DNA of 64,000 bases from Phytoseiulus persimilis (Eukaryota > Arthropoda > Arachnida > Mesostigmata > Phytoseiidae): assembly GCA_037576195.1 (NCBI GenBank), contig CM075104.1:19670211-19734210 (forward strand), written 5' to 3'. Positions 36,771 to 49,053 of the stretch are shown here, piece by piece. A program made the position numbers and the translations under genes. Numbering within the stretch: position 1 is the first letter of the stretch; each line of letters opens with the position of its first letter. The notes under the pieces are model-generated. The model had not been told where the DNA came from and searched no databases. It saw only the letters and a list, made by a program, of their open reading frames with translations.

Positions 36771-38137
36771 GACGATAAGTCGTCGTGCGATCCAGCCCTC
36801 ACAGAGATGAGGAGCGAGAATGCGCTATTTCGCCGAACGTTTCGTTGCCAAGAGGAACCTCACTGGCTTTGTCGTTTGTTCTTCCGTGAGACCGCGGTTC
36901 CGCCTCAGAGCCGCTTTGTTCCCTTCGCGGGATATCTTCGGAGGCGTTCCGTTACAGAAACGCACCAGGCGAGGCTCCCTCTGCATTTCTCCGTTGTAGC
37001 GTGACAGCATCAATGGCGACAAAAACTGCAGCGGTGGCGGCGACGGCGGGATCTCACCAGCAAACTACTCTTCCAGCGATAAGCGATACATTCAATGCTT
37101 CCTGTTTTCATTCGGAAGGAGCGGGGCTTTCCGTGGAACGATATTATTATCACTGGTCACATACAAAAAAATGAATGATGCGCTCTCATTCACGGAGCGG
37201 GAAACACGCAGCTGCGAAAATCGGAGCCTTCCCGGTTGCCCTGGTGACTCACAAAACTCGGTCATGGCTCCGGTTGCCGCCCGCCGTAAATCTCGGACTA
37301 TCCCGCTTTCCACAAAGTCACGAAAGAAAGACCTGACTACAAATCAGAGAATGAAGCGGGAGAAGTCTCGCGGAAAGTATCTGATGGTACCTCGCTTGTA
37401 GATGAAGTGATGAGTCGGAAGAATGAGATAGAGTCGGTTCGTATCCTCTCGTTCCAGCAATTCACATCTTTGATGATCGAATCAAACGGAGCACAAGGAA
37501 CGGGTTCAGAGTCCGGGGAACCGACTGAGGAAACTATTCGGCTCCTTGACGGACAAGCTCTGGGCTATTTTGTGGTACATGTGAGCTCCTTGAAGCCCTC
37601 GTCCTCGCCTTCGCCCTCGTCCTCGCCGAAGGGGAGAGTGCACGCCTCCCCGAATCCCTCCCGCAGGAGCCGACGGAGCCCCGCAGTCTGACGAGCCCGG
37701 ACGCATCCCGGATCCCGCGGAGAGCGCTTTAACGAACAATGATTGGTTCTGAGTTTGGGTCAAACTTTCGTGCTCTCCCTGTTTGAGTTGGAAGGTGATC
37801 TCGAGAACGCTTGCATGCTTTCGCCGGAGGCTTTCCTGAGCCTGAACGAAAATGTCATCATTCACAATCGATCAAGCTTCCGGTCGCGGGAATATCTCCC
37901 TCTCTCTCTCGCGGAGAAACTCTCCGCAGCGGCAGTTGATAGCGTTTCGTGACTTGATCAGTCTCCCCGACAGATCCTCAACGAGGATGATGCGAAACAG
38001 GTTTCCTTGCGCAGGCGGATCTTCGTCCGAAACTCGAGCCCGGTCAAGTCTCGATAATGTCAGCTCGCGGAATACATCTTTGTCCAGAACTCGGTTCAAG
38101 CTCCAGGCTTTTTCATGACAGCAACCCATGTGTCTGA

Positions 38138-38466
38138 GTCAGTAGGAGCTCGTTCGCGCGAGCGGGGCTCGTCACGCAGTGGCGGCTCATCGTAAACTCT
38201 GAGCTTCCGTTATTGTTTCGCTGCTCCGTTGGAGGGGCTAATGAAGCGCTGAAGACGGTGTTCTCAAGGTCGTCATCATTCAACAATCCTGCCAGACCGG
38301 CCGACATCGCTCAGCTGATGAGTGTGAGCTCTGTTTCGTTACGTGCTGACGCGTCTGTTTTTTCTCCGTGTTTCCTCTCGCGCAGTTGGGGCGATCCGGA
38401 AACGAGAACCATCAGCGCCTAGTCTGCCGAGTTCCTCTCGCGAATGAATTCCTCCTAGCAGCGTGA
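38138..38466 (+). CDS. hypothetical gene fragment with a canonical 62-nt intron
   Basis: An open plus-strand frame from 38138 runs to AGT at 38321-38323. It is followed by donor GTGAGC at 38324, a strongly pyrimidine-rich tract, and CGCAG ending at 38385. Joined in phase 0, the second exon gives 26 more codons to a TGA at 38464-38466. No start codon is clear; the frame may begin in an exon further upstream. No motif is recognisable. The opposite strand has an equally protein-like frame from ATG 38307 (MSAGLAGLLNDDDLEN...), so strand assignment depends on the intron alone. Confidence 0.18.
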
Positions 38467-41400
38467 TGACATCGTAATTTGCGACGGCGGAAAGAGCCCG
38501 TGTATCACACAGCATTATCTTGTTACGAGCGAGGGCGATCTTGAATCAGATCACTCGTCGATCGACGGGCCGCGCTCCAAGGAGCTCTCCTTCGGGTCGA
38601 GCGCTCGCTGCGGATCGAAAACAGGGGAAGACAGCAGACGATTCTAGCCCGATATTTCACAGGGGGAGAACATCAACAATCGTGTTCGACAGTGGTCTTG
38701 GTGGGCTCCGAGAAGTCCCACTCGCTCCGTGAGATGAGCGGGGCAGAACTCAGCGCATCATGTCTTCAATCGAGCTCGACTCGTCCTCTCGGCTCCCGCA
38801 CCGAGAGATCTCTGTCGCCGCCGAAACCTGTGTTCTGCATTTGCTCCTCCATGGGAAGTTCTGTGGTCAACTCCTGCCTGGGGCAGTTCTGCTGCTGCTG
38901 CCGATGACAAAAAGATTGAATATCGTTCGCCGCTTCAGGGAAAGAGGCTTCACTTCTCGGGGGCCTAGTCTGCGGGCGGCTCGACGTGGTCCTGGCAGAA
39001 GCTCAGGGACTTCGAATACGCTGCAGTGACTCCGGCTCCTCGAAAGGAATGGTTGCATATCGATGCCGAAGCTCTGCGGAGCTGAACGAAACCTCACAGA
39101 GTCGTCGGGACGACACTGATGGCGACGCGGACTTGAATATCTCCCCGAACCAGCTCTGCTTCAGTGCGTAAACAACGGCTCCTATCGACTAGGAACTAAA
39201 CGTTCTCCTTCCACGTCTGTCGGACGAAGTGGTTGTCCGAATGTAGACAACCGGCTCTGTCTGTGACGCGCGCAATGCATGTGAGATGAGCCCAAATCAC
39301 AACTGGAGATTCACTTTAGCTGGGGAAAAAGCGGGCTCGTCCGGCAGAGTGCGCACCAACCACGGGATTTTCGCTAAATCCACATGGAATGACTCGTCAC
39401 TTTGGTTGGTTCGCTGGTACGTAAACTGTGACTCGTCGCAGTTTGCTCCTACTGTTCTGGGCTCATTCCGCACAAGATTATCGATCGGGAGCGCTGCCAA
39501 TCATAGCGTTCTGGAACGGCGCCGGCTCATCCATTTCACGTTCGCGCACCTCTGAGCTCTTCAAACGCGGCGTAAAACCGTATTCCGATGCGACTCTCGA
39601 GGCCTCTGATTTCCCGCCGTGAACATCTCCACACCAACACAAAGACGTCGTTCCGTGCTCTCACACTTTGTTGTGAAACAATCTCGCCGAACAGGTTCGT
39701 GGGTTTTGTCGAGCATCCGCAGCACCTCCAGCGGTTTGTGATCCGATGGAATATTCATTGCAACGAAAGATGCTCACCAGCCATCCGGCAATCTGCGTTG
39801 TCAGAGCGCGATAACTCCCGGCACGACTTGCGTGCGTCGGAGTTATCACCTACAGTACGCGTTGCGAACACGCTCCAAGACCTCGATTCCTGATGCAATA
39901 ACCACTCACTAAACGGTCTCGCTTATCGCTATGAAGAGGGCGACGGTATTCGAGCGTCCTCATCCGAGCATGACCCTCTGATGTTAGAGGCGAGCTCTGC
40001 GGAGGGCGGTCACAGTTTCCGGGAGGTAGCGGTCGTTTATATCGACGGAGGTGCACGTCAGTTTTCTTGGGGTCGCTCATATGAAAACCATCTGAAAGGC
40101 TCATGTCCCGCGGCCTGCGTTCGAAAAATGTGCGCTTCGCCGCGGTTGATATGTCTGTAAGTCGAAGCTGGTCAGTTCTCTGATTCGGCTCCGCGCGACA
40201 AGCAGTTGCGTCGATTCTCGGCAACTCGAGTGGCTGGCTTTCAAATTAGGACAGGCGCACCTGCACTTTCTCCCTCTCGGAGGAAAATTTCTTCTCCAAA
40301 AAGCGAAGAAGTCAATATCAATTCAAATAACCCACATTGAAGACATCGATTTCAGTTTCCGTGACAAGTGACAGACACCCGTCTTCCCATTTTTCAAGGC
40401 TCCCCTCATGAGGATGGAGTGCTCCGGTCGCATATCTCCTTTTTGTGCGTCCCTTCGTCGGGAGGGAAGCGCACATTGGTTCCCGCAGATTCGAGCCCCA
40501 CACATGGCAAGACCTTTATCCGATTTCGTGAGCTTGATGCAGTTCTTCCCACGGACTTTAGTCTTCGTTGGAACGTGTTTCTCGAATGGCACGCTGGAGT
40601 TTCCATCATTCTCCTGGGCCTTTAGGTTCCACCTAAACAGAGAGGGCAGGGGTCCACCGTCGTCATCAGTCAGTCTTCGCTTTATGAAGCAACAAATGGA
40701 GCAGAATGCATTACGAAAACTCAAGCATCGACGGTCTCGAGCAATACCCATAAAACGCTGCAGCGTGACGACACTCCCAACGGGCCCCGGCTCCCATGGT
40801 TTTCGATCCCGCCCATTTTTCAAAAATTGCGACTCCGGGATCACGAGCGTTTTTGTTCTCGTTAGCTTTGAACTTGCATCATTTATCACTCATCCACTTT
40901 TGATATCTCAATAAAGTCTCCAACATATTGGCTAGGCCGGGTGGGTCGCTACAGCAGCCCTCGGGAGATCGAGCGCTTCGTAGACAACGCGAATACAGTA
41001 TGGAGTCATTGCTTTCAAGAAACATCCGTCGACCCGCGGTGTTCGGAAGTCTCCCGGCACGTTCGAATGTCCAGGACCCTCTGGAGGAAATGAGCTTTCA
41101 TTAACCCATCCAGGCTTCGCATCATGAGTTCTGATAATACTACGCCTAGAGTCCGGCCGGTTGATTTGTGGGAAAGCCGCCAACATTTTCGACATGATTC
41201 GGCCTAATTCCCGGAACAAGATGAGGGGTTGTTCCACAAACAGGAATCACTGAAGTTTGCTCCGAGGCATGTTGTGAGCTGCCGATCACGTTCGCTGCTC
41301 AAAACGAGACGTGACCCGGCAAGCTGTGCCTGCGCACGGCGGGGCCCCGGGAGAGCGCGGTCTAGCGGAGTTGGAAACCGCTTTTAAATCTAATCACCCG

Positions 41401-44400
41401 ATATGACGTCTTGGACAGGTCGTGTGACCGGGGCATACCTTCAGTGGCGGATCGTCACAAGTTTAGAACAACGCTCGTTGCAAACAACAATCATTTAGAG
41501 CATCCTCGGGATCAAACCAATACCTATATACGCAACCTGAGAGAGGGAGAGGAGGAGAGAGCTGCGGAGTACCATAACAACAATCCGGAAACAGGAGATC
41601 CCGAAGTCCGATACCCAATCGCCGATTCGGATGAGAACTTTCGAGGCGCAGGGACTTTTGTTTCAACGTTTCTCGTCACGAATATATTGTCCTCGCCAGC
41701 GATTCCGATCGACTCGTGGATAATGAGTGAGTCGGCACGGAATTCTCATCGCGAGGGATTTATCAACGCGGTGCTCCGTTACACGCCGTGGTCAAAAATG
41801 TTCCCAGCTCCGGAGATGAATCACCGAACGCAGAGAATCGCGGCTGCTCCCCGCCGGGAGACGTTTCTGGCTCTCGGAAGGTTCCGGCGAGAGGGAAACG
41901 ATAATTGAATTTGCATCCGCTGTCTCGCGTCCAGGACGAGTCCCGCGTTGTTAGTTCGGCGACGCAGCCAGCGGAAGTTGGCCGATGGTGGCCTGCTCTA
42001 ATCTGACAGAGATCGTTCTCGACACATCGTCACAGACCTCAAGAGTTCCGGTCGGCATTCTATGCACACGGGACTTCCCGGGGGAAGTTTGTCGGAGCGA
42101 ATATGTGAGAGGATCAAGCTGCCACGGCGGAAGGGTTGGAATATTCAATCACTCAAATTTCCAGAAGAGGAATATTTCAGATAAGCTCGACCAGCACGAA
42201 TCCAGAAGGGATTCCCGAACGCTCCGGCTAGCTAAATGTCGCCAACCACGAGCTCCGAGCGCAGGGACTTCCAGCGCGCAGCCGGGCCTGGCAGTGCACG
42301 TGTGCCGCAGGAAGACGATGACATGGAAACTGAGCCTCCACGTCGGACGCATTAGCCGACTAAAACGGTCAGGCAGGTTTTTTTGCCCGCAGCTTACTTC
42401 GACATCCCGGTCCCGCCTCTTGGCCTTCTTCTACAAAAACATCCAGGGTCCAGAGACAGGCAAGCAGCCGAGCGGACGTCATTCACACTTCCAATCGGCC
42501 GCCAGTTAGGGAGCCCTATATTTGGAAACAGCTGCCACTCAGGCATCGAGTCATGGCGATGACTAGTTGTCACAATATGGACATAGTGATCCCGAGACCT
42601 CAGTCGCACCCGCGATGTCCTTGAAAGCAGCGCATTTCAACACCGGAGGAGTGATCTGATCTTCGATTCTGGCAGATGCCTCTGATGCGGTCCAGCGATG
42701 CCCGAAACCGTCGCGCTCCGGACCTTGCAGTCCATCGCTACCCGAGCTTTGGAGCCAGAGACGTAACACTTATGTGAAGACACAAAAGAGGAGCTTTCGT
42801 AACTTATGCCGCGGTTGTTGTCAAGTGAAGAAGACTCCATATCGCAGAAAAGAATGCTCCGCTCAGCCCTGTTTTCCAAGTCGGTAGGATCGCCGACTCG
42901 GCGACTTCCAATATGGGAAAATGAACAACGGCGGAACCATGCGATTCCCATGGCCTGGGAAAAGTTCCAAGTGGTGAAAGTGCGTCTGTTCAGGGAAAAC
43001 TCTGCGAGTCCCCGAATTTCCCTTACTGGCAGAAACCGGGGTCTTTCTTTCTCTGAGGATCTGTTTTGACGCCGAACTCGGGGCTTCCACAAACGGGACA
43101 ATTGCCGTTTCGAAAAGTTCCCGGAATTTCTCACAAGGGTTCCTCTCGTGCGGTTCCCCCGGGCGACGGGAGGACGGCACGTGTTTCCCAATTTTCAGAA
43201 GATAGGCTCACGCGGAAAGCCTCTTGTGGCCGGTGAGCACCTCATCAAACCCAACTGACTTGGAATGTTGGTGACATCCTCTTGAAAGGGACCTTGCGGA
43301 GGCTGCTGGTCCTCTTGAACTTCAATTTGCGAGATTTCTTCCCGAACGATGGCGTCATATTCACAGTTTCCCACTTGTGTCGTACCAACTTCCTACTCTG
43401 ACCGTTAGCCACTCCCTCTGCTGATGGATTCAGGGCGAAAATTCAGGCCTGCCGGAGTTTTCCTCTGCTTGATGCGGTCCATGTTGCTCTTCGATATGGC
43501 CTTGATGCGGAGCTCTGGTGCAAGTCGAGTGTCTCATAGTTGGGTCCTGGTTTCTTCCCTAGCGATCCCCGCGCGGATCCGTGTCCGCGCCTGCCTGCAG
43601 GGCTCATCGATAACTGACTGGACTTCGGTTCCAGCTCGGTCTATTGACCACAGGACAGGAGTCTCGGAATAAAATATTAGGCATACACGATGAGAGAAGC
43701 TTCACGGATCAGCAACCGATAAAGTCGGGTGTTGGCGTCTTGCTCAACCGCTCCCATAACGTATCCTCGCTCGAGCTCCACGGGGGCTGCCGACAGCGAT
43801 GCGAGGGCCGATACTGTCAATCTTAGCTCGTTGTTCCCCCGAGCTCATCAAATTCTCCGCTCAGCCGCGGTCGGTCTCGTTCGAGTTCGCTCCGATGCAC
43901 AGCCACGAACCTTCCCATTAAGTCGTCACCTGGAATCCAGCCTCATGCTGTTTTTCCCTGGAACAGCGGATCGTTCGATGATGATCGCGATAATCTGCCG
44001 AAAAAAGCATTGCCGTTGTATCCAGAATCGTCGGAGCTCGTGGACCTAACTCTATCGGCGAGAGCGCAGGTTTCCGATTGCCGATCCGGAATCTGAGAAT
44101 GATGTTCTAACGATGTTAGAGATTCGGTTCCATGTTTATCACTAATAGTCCATGTCAACTGCGCCATCCACGCCATATGTCTGAGCCAAAATCCCACGCA
44201 TCTGTACTATGAAACTAGCTCAGCCTGCCGCTACTCTGCGTTTCTCGTGTTGGTTCCGCTCGGGGTTCCTTGCACGAGCAATTTCCGTGCATGCTGTAGG
44301 CATCGGGTCGCATTGGAGAGTGGTTCATAAGAAGTGCAGTAGTCGTGAGGTCGTCTAGCAGCGGAAATCCGAATACGGAAATTTGAAATGGCCCACAGCC

Positions 44401-46364
44401 CAAGCGGAATATCCCCGGATTTTAATTCGTCTGCATGTAAGTGCAGGGAGTGCGAGATATAGACACATGTCAAGAAACGAATATAGAGAATATTTACTAA
44501 ATAAGAATATTTAGAAGAAAAAAAACGTAATACCATACAAATCAAAGCGGAAACTTCATACATGTAGACCTGAATGTTGGGAATATTCCTCGCAGACAGA
44601 AAAAGCGATAGGGGAGGCAAGGGAAAAGCGACCCAGGAAATGAAATCCGTTCCTCCGTGCTATCGGCTGGTAATTGACGGCTTTCGGGTCAGATAAAGTT
44701 GACACAGGCTCAACGAACTCCTCCTTCCGAGGCCTGGCGGATTCCCCCTCGCCGCGAACATCCTTGGAATTCACGTGGGGAACATCCAAACGTAAAGGCT
44801 GCTATCGGCAGGAAACGTCATGTTGACGTTAACTACCCGTCAACGCTCCACCCAAGATTAACGGGCTCCGCAGCGAACCGGAATGAGAGGGGTAGATATT
44901 CCGAGAGAGAGAATTGAGCTGCCCACGGAAGTAGAGGCGTCGACACTGGACGAAGCCGCTCGATATGTTTCTGCTTCCCTCTCGCTCTCTTTCGAGTAGG
45001 ACGCGGTCGAGGCCTTTTCGAATGGGAATCGAATCCACTCATGTCCGTCGTGCCGTCGTCCCGGAAGACTTAGACATTCCAGAGTGTCTAGACTTCACGA
45101 GCAATGAAGTGAAGTTCCCGAATACCACGAACAGGAATGTACGCTCGGACAGTGATGGCAATTTTCGCGAATATTACCCGAATCTGTCAAGGTGGGACAG
45201 TTAATGGCCGGGTGGAAAACAGGCTGAGAAAGCTGGGGGAAGGTGATCATTAGTGGAGCTTTATCACTACGGTCTCTTGAGTAACGATTTATCAGCAAAC
45301 ACGGGTGGAGTAGAGCTGAACTGACACAAGTTGATGCGTGCTCCATCTACTCCGCCCGCCGTTTTCACACCTTCGCTTGATGCAAGTGTTGATACACGTT
45401 TCATCGGAACTGATTCCGCGAAAAGGTCCGGTTCTTGAAACGACGATAAGCCCGCCATGGGGAATTAGTATGGTCATGCTCGAACAGAGTGATCAGGAGT
45501 GGGACATGAATGTGACGATGAGCGACTCACGCACCAAGACTTGCTAGCGACACCCGGTGATCACGGCCCCGTTTTGAAGCATGGCCTCCGGCTCTGGATC
45601 GGTGTCTGTCGGAGTACGGGGAAGTTAATTCTCGAATAAGTCAGCAGCGAACTTTGTTCGGCCACTCCGCGGAACGAGAGGCGAAAATGATTTATTCGAC
45701 AGTTTTGGACTCTGCTCCGCCTGTCCTAGTTTTAAGGAGACTGTTCCGAGCAATAAATTGTCTGTGACTTGGAGCTTCCGCCGAGGGGTCATTTAATTAG
45801 ACATACTATCAGCTGACTCTGCATCCTTCCGGGCCGGGAAGCCTGTCACACTCCTTAGTTGGAACTGCTGCCATAGAAAAGGCTGCAGTCGGATAAGATG
45901 AGGGAGTCCAGTCCTGTAAGAATAAGTCCAACACGATGTTCCAACACTACCTACTGTTTCGTTCCGACACAGAGTGCCTTCTTCCTGGCATCTGAGAAAG
46001 CAATTGTGGAGTCAGCCCTGGATAACCCTGGGGGATGCGGAATTCGCAGCGGAACCCCTATCGAGTCTCCCGTGGAAGTCCGGGCTCAATCAGGGATGTC
46101 TCACTGTCGACCTTCACCTGAGTTTTCTTCACAATCTGCCGGCTTCAAGGCTCCTCGAGAATACTCGAATCGATTCAATAAAGCTTCTGCCACTTCCGAC
46201 ACGGCACGGCATCCACCTTCGCTTTTGAAAAATGTCCTTCTACTTTGAACATAAAGTGCCAACCCACGCACAGCCCGGAAGAGAGATTGGAGATCGATGG
46301 TTTTTCCTCTGTCTGCTTCTGCTCCTCTTGAGTTCCCTCCTTCGATCAGGAGAACGAGGGTAGG

Positions 46365-47694
46365 ATGGAAGACGAACTTCAGTCTGAGTCGAAGAAAATC
46401 CCTTCCTTCATTCAAATTCCGTCGGAGCATTCCAACGCAGACGTTCGGGGGAGGGCTTCGATTAGGGAAGCGGAAACAAGAGAGCGATGCTTGGAGGAAC
46501 GAACGGAGAGAGGACTCGCTCCCATTAGTTTCTCGGAGACTATTCCCGAGCGAAACGGCGGTCCGAGGATCTAGAGTAAGACTATCGCGGCAACAGCAAT
46601 AAAAGAAACAATAGGATGATGTTCGCCGCGCAACAGATCGCCGCCGCTCTGATAACAAACAACGTCCACTAAACCATTCAACGGAAAGAAGGTCCCAAGC
46701 CAAGAAATCACGCTCGCTTCGTCGGTTTGTTCTCAAGTTTCGTTCGAGCAGGAGCAGGATCAAATATAACGGACTCGATGACGTACTTAGCAGCATCGGA
46801 ACGTTCCAATTGGAGTTGGCCTCCCGTCTGGCCTTCTGCCTGAGAATACTTCAAGCTCACTTCCGTCTCTTCAGATAGATGATCATCTCAAGAACTCTCT
46901 CAAGCAAATCGTGTTTCAGGAATTGAGTGAAGAAGAGGTCGACCCACTTATGAGCCAGCATTCCAGTCGGACATTCTCATGTCGTTTACGGAGTCGATTT
47001 CTCCTTTCGCTGATCACTTCGTCATAAAAGAAAACAAGTCAGACGGAGATTTCTCATTTGTCCTCGACACGACGGGGGGACTCCTCGCTAGCGATGGTCG
47101 TTGTTCCAGATTGAACTGAGTGCGATCAAGTCCCACACCAGATTCTCCGTAGAAGCCATTCGGAAATCTGTCAAAATACTGAACGGGTCGGATCAGGTGG
47201 GTGACGTTGGAAGCAAAGTTGTTGGGAATTCCGAAATTCCGACCAGAATCGCGGAACAGAAGAGTCTACCCGCTGCTCGAGCTTTCAAGTTCTTCAAGAA
47301 GATATGTATTGCTGGCCCAGTTGATGCGAATCCTATCAATATAGTCAATACTTCCAAGCATATCATTAAGCTGGTTGCGCAAAAGGTCAAAGGTTCGATT
47401 TTTGCGCCTTTAAGCGAGTGGAACGGGCTAGCACTGGATTCCGCTACTATATTCTCGGCGATGCATACTCTTATGTAAGTTCCAGTCCATCCTGGAAGTT
47501 CCTGATTTTCCATCGGCCTCGATCGTTGACTCAATTCGAAAGTTCACAGCTATGTCACATTCATCCATGACGTTGACCGGCATCTTTCCCATCATCTGGG
47601 GTTGTATATGCAGGACATCTCCTGGCCCGCTCTCGAAACTATTGTGGCGAGGCTCAATGTGCCTTCATGGATTCGCCGGCTGCGTCCAGACAGT
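46365..47694 (+). CDS. unidentified multi-exon gene or decayed gene; last two exons best supported
   Basis: The best-supported part is a frame open from 47101 to 47474. It ends at a strong donor (AT|GTAAGT, 47475) and joins after a 75-nt intron (TTCACAG ending at 47549) to an exon at 47550-47694, which ends at donor GTGAGT. Phase fits, and the join reads HTL-I-YVTFIHDVDRHL. The segment just before and across the join is moderately hydrophobic. Upstream on the same strand are further protein-like frames: 46365-46574 from an ATG with an acidic, Glu/Arg-rich product; 46600-46875; 46874-46990; and 46966-47097. These need either weak short introns or frameshifts to connect. I do not recognise the protein; no catalytic motif is visible. 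It could be a live gene with missed introns or a pseudogene. No stop is assigned, since an exon after 47694 is implied. Confidence 0.38.
47475..47549 (+). other. canonical 75-nt intron
   Basis: Donor GTAAGT and acceptor TTCACAG, with a TTGACTC branch-like site about 20 bases before the acceptor. Its removal joins two open frames in phase. Confidence 0.5.
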
Positions 47695-48707
47695 GTGAGT
47701 CCAACAATTAGAAATACACCTGTGAGGAATCAGTCTCTTTCACTCCTGATTGGAATCCTGGACTGCGCACGTTTCGAGTTCAAGTTTGCGACGCTCGTTT
47801 TTCAACACGTTCTCCTCCTGTTGTAACACGGGGGCCGGGAAGCATCACATTTCGGATTTTTCGACCAGAATCAGGAGTTTTCAAAAACTCCGGCGGGACA
47901 TTCAGCGCAGCGTCGAATCTTTTTCAACAGCTAATGCTCCCCGCTGGCGGTAATTGTTCCGTTGGTGTCCAGCGCTCGTTCTGCCGCTCCGGGTGAGGAG
48001 TTCAGCGATCGAAATTCGTGGAGGGACATAACCACAGATAATGGAGGAGTTCTGCTCCCCGGCTCTATAAATCACGACTGTTGCTCGCATTGGAGCTGCT
48101 CGACCTCGCCTCGTACCCCTCCGAGGAAGCATCATCAATAATTCCTATTACGCAATTATATGAAAGTCGGCCCTGAGGCTACTACCACGGATAGGCGATC
48201 GGGCGAGCATGAGCTCTTTCTCACAACGCTTGGCTGGATTATTTCGGTTCTGCGCAACCAAGGTCCGTACGGACCTCACGGCAATTTTGAAACAAACAGC
48301 GTTGAGTGGAAGAGAGACTCTGAAAGGTCGGTTAGATGAGCTGGAGCGTCCGCTTCCCACGGCTGGCGATTCCTCCACTCATCTCGTAATGTTATATAGT
48401 TCCCACACTGAGCTCCCCGCGTCGGCAAAAGACCGGGTTTCGAAACAGGTGTGGCCGGGACGAATAACAAAATTGCTAGGAGCGACTATCCACCTGCTCC
48501 GAGGAATTTCAGTGAGCTCTCATGGCGTTCTGGGCGTAATTAACGAGAATTAGAAGCGCGGGATTAACATGGAGTTATTCGAGAGAACTCCAAGCTGTGT
48601 CAATCCAGCGAGGCTCTCACCAGGGAGTAGGGGTCGCGAACGCCCGGTTCCTGGAGCCGGGTTCCTGATTCAGCCCGAGTTCGAGCCGCTATCGATGTCG
48701 CTCGGCT
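47695..48707. other. no secure gene; one open frame of 114 codons
   Basis: The plus-strand frame at 48209-48553 starts at an ATG and has a donor-like GTGAGC near its end. No matching acceptor or domain was found, so it is not called. Confidence 0.4.
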
Positions 48708-49053
48708 ATGAACACAAGTGAGAGGTTCGCTCGCTGCCTACGTAGATTGGGGCGCACCAAGCCCCAAAGTGCGCGATCCGCGTTCGTGAGGGTGCTCTAC
48801 AGGCTCACTATCGGATGGCACAAAGTGGGAACCAAGTACCCGGTTCTATGCGGGTCCGGGTCTCGGCCTGCCCACCCCGACCAGGGAGCTTTCTGGATGT
48901 TCTCGTCAGCGGTCGATCGGTAACTTTTATTTTTTGCTCTCGTGACCATTTAACTTCGTACGTTCCAGAGGAGTTGACACTGCTTTCTCATGGAAGGTTA
49001 TCACCCCCGAAGATTCTCCGATTTCGCCGTTCAGGAGAATTCTGTCCAGCTGA
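48708..49053 (+). CDS. hypothetical 98-aa protein, two exons
   Basis: An ATG at 48708 opens a frame of 70 codons plus two bases, to 48919. A compact 49-nt intron (48920-48968, GTAACT to TTCCAG, with a long T-rich stretch) follows, then a second exon to a TGA at 49051-49053. Phases agree, and splicing removes the TAA that otherwise ends exon 1. The product is basic at its N-terminus and has Trp/Gly-rich stretches (GWHKVGTKYP, DQGAFWMF). No known domain. It lies on the same strand as the 46365-47694 candidate and could be a downstream part of that locus. Confidence 0.25.

Larger units (their letters stand above)
31506..46364. other. long region with no secure gene
   Basis: This span holds the upstream region of the Ras-like gene, microsatellites, a tRNA-like fragment and the weak candidate at 38138-38466. 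Long frames (40323-40889 minus and 40408-40914 plus, 41411-41908 plus, 41985-42509 plus, 42637-43191 minus, 34719-35240 plus) stay within chance length. No domain, chained splice sites or transposon termini were found for them. Confidence 0.4.

Noticed and set aside
40323-40914. 188-codon minus frame and 168-codon plus frame in the same place
   Set aside because: Both are within chance length, neither has a domain, and overlapping open frames on both strands are common throughout this DNA.
48718-48745. GTGAGA to CGTAG as an intron
   Set aside because: Only 28 nt, too short to splice; the surrounding frame is open without removing it.
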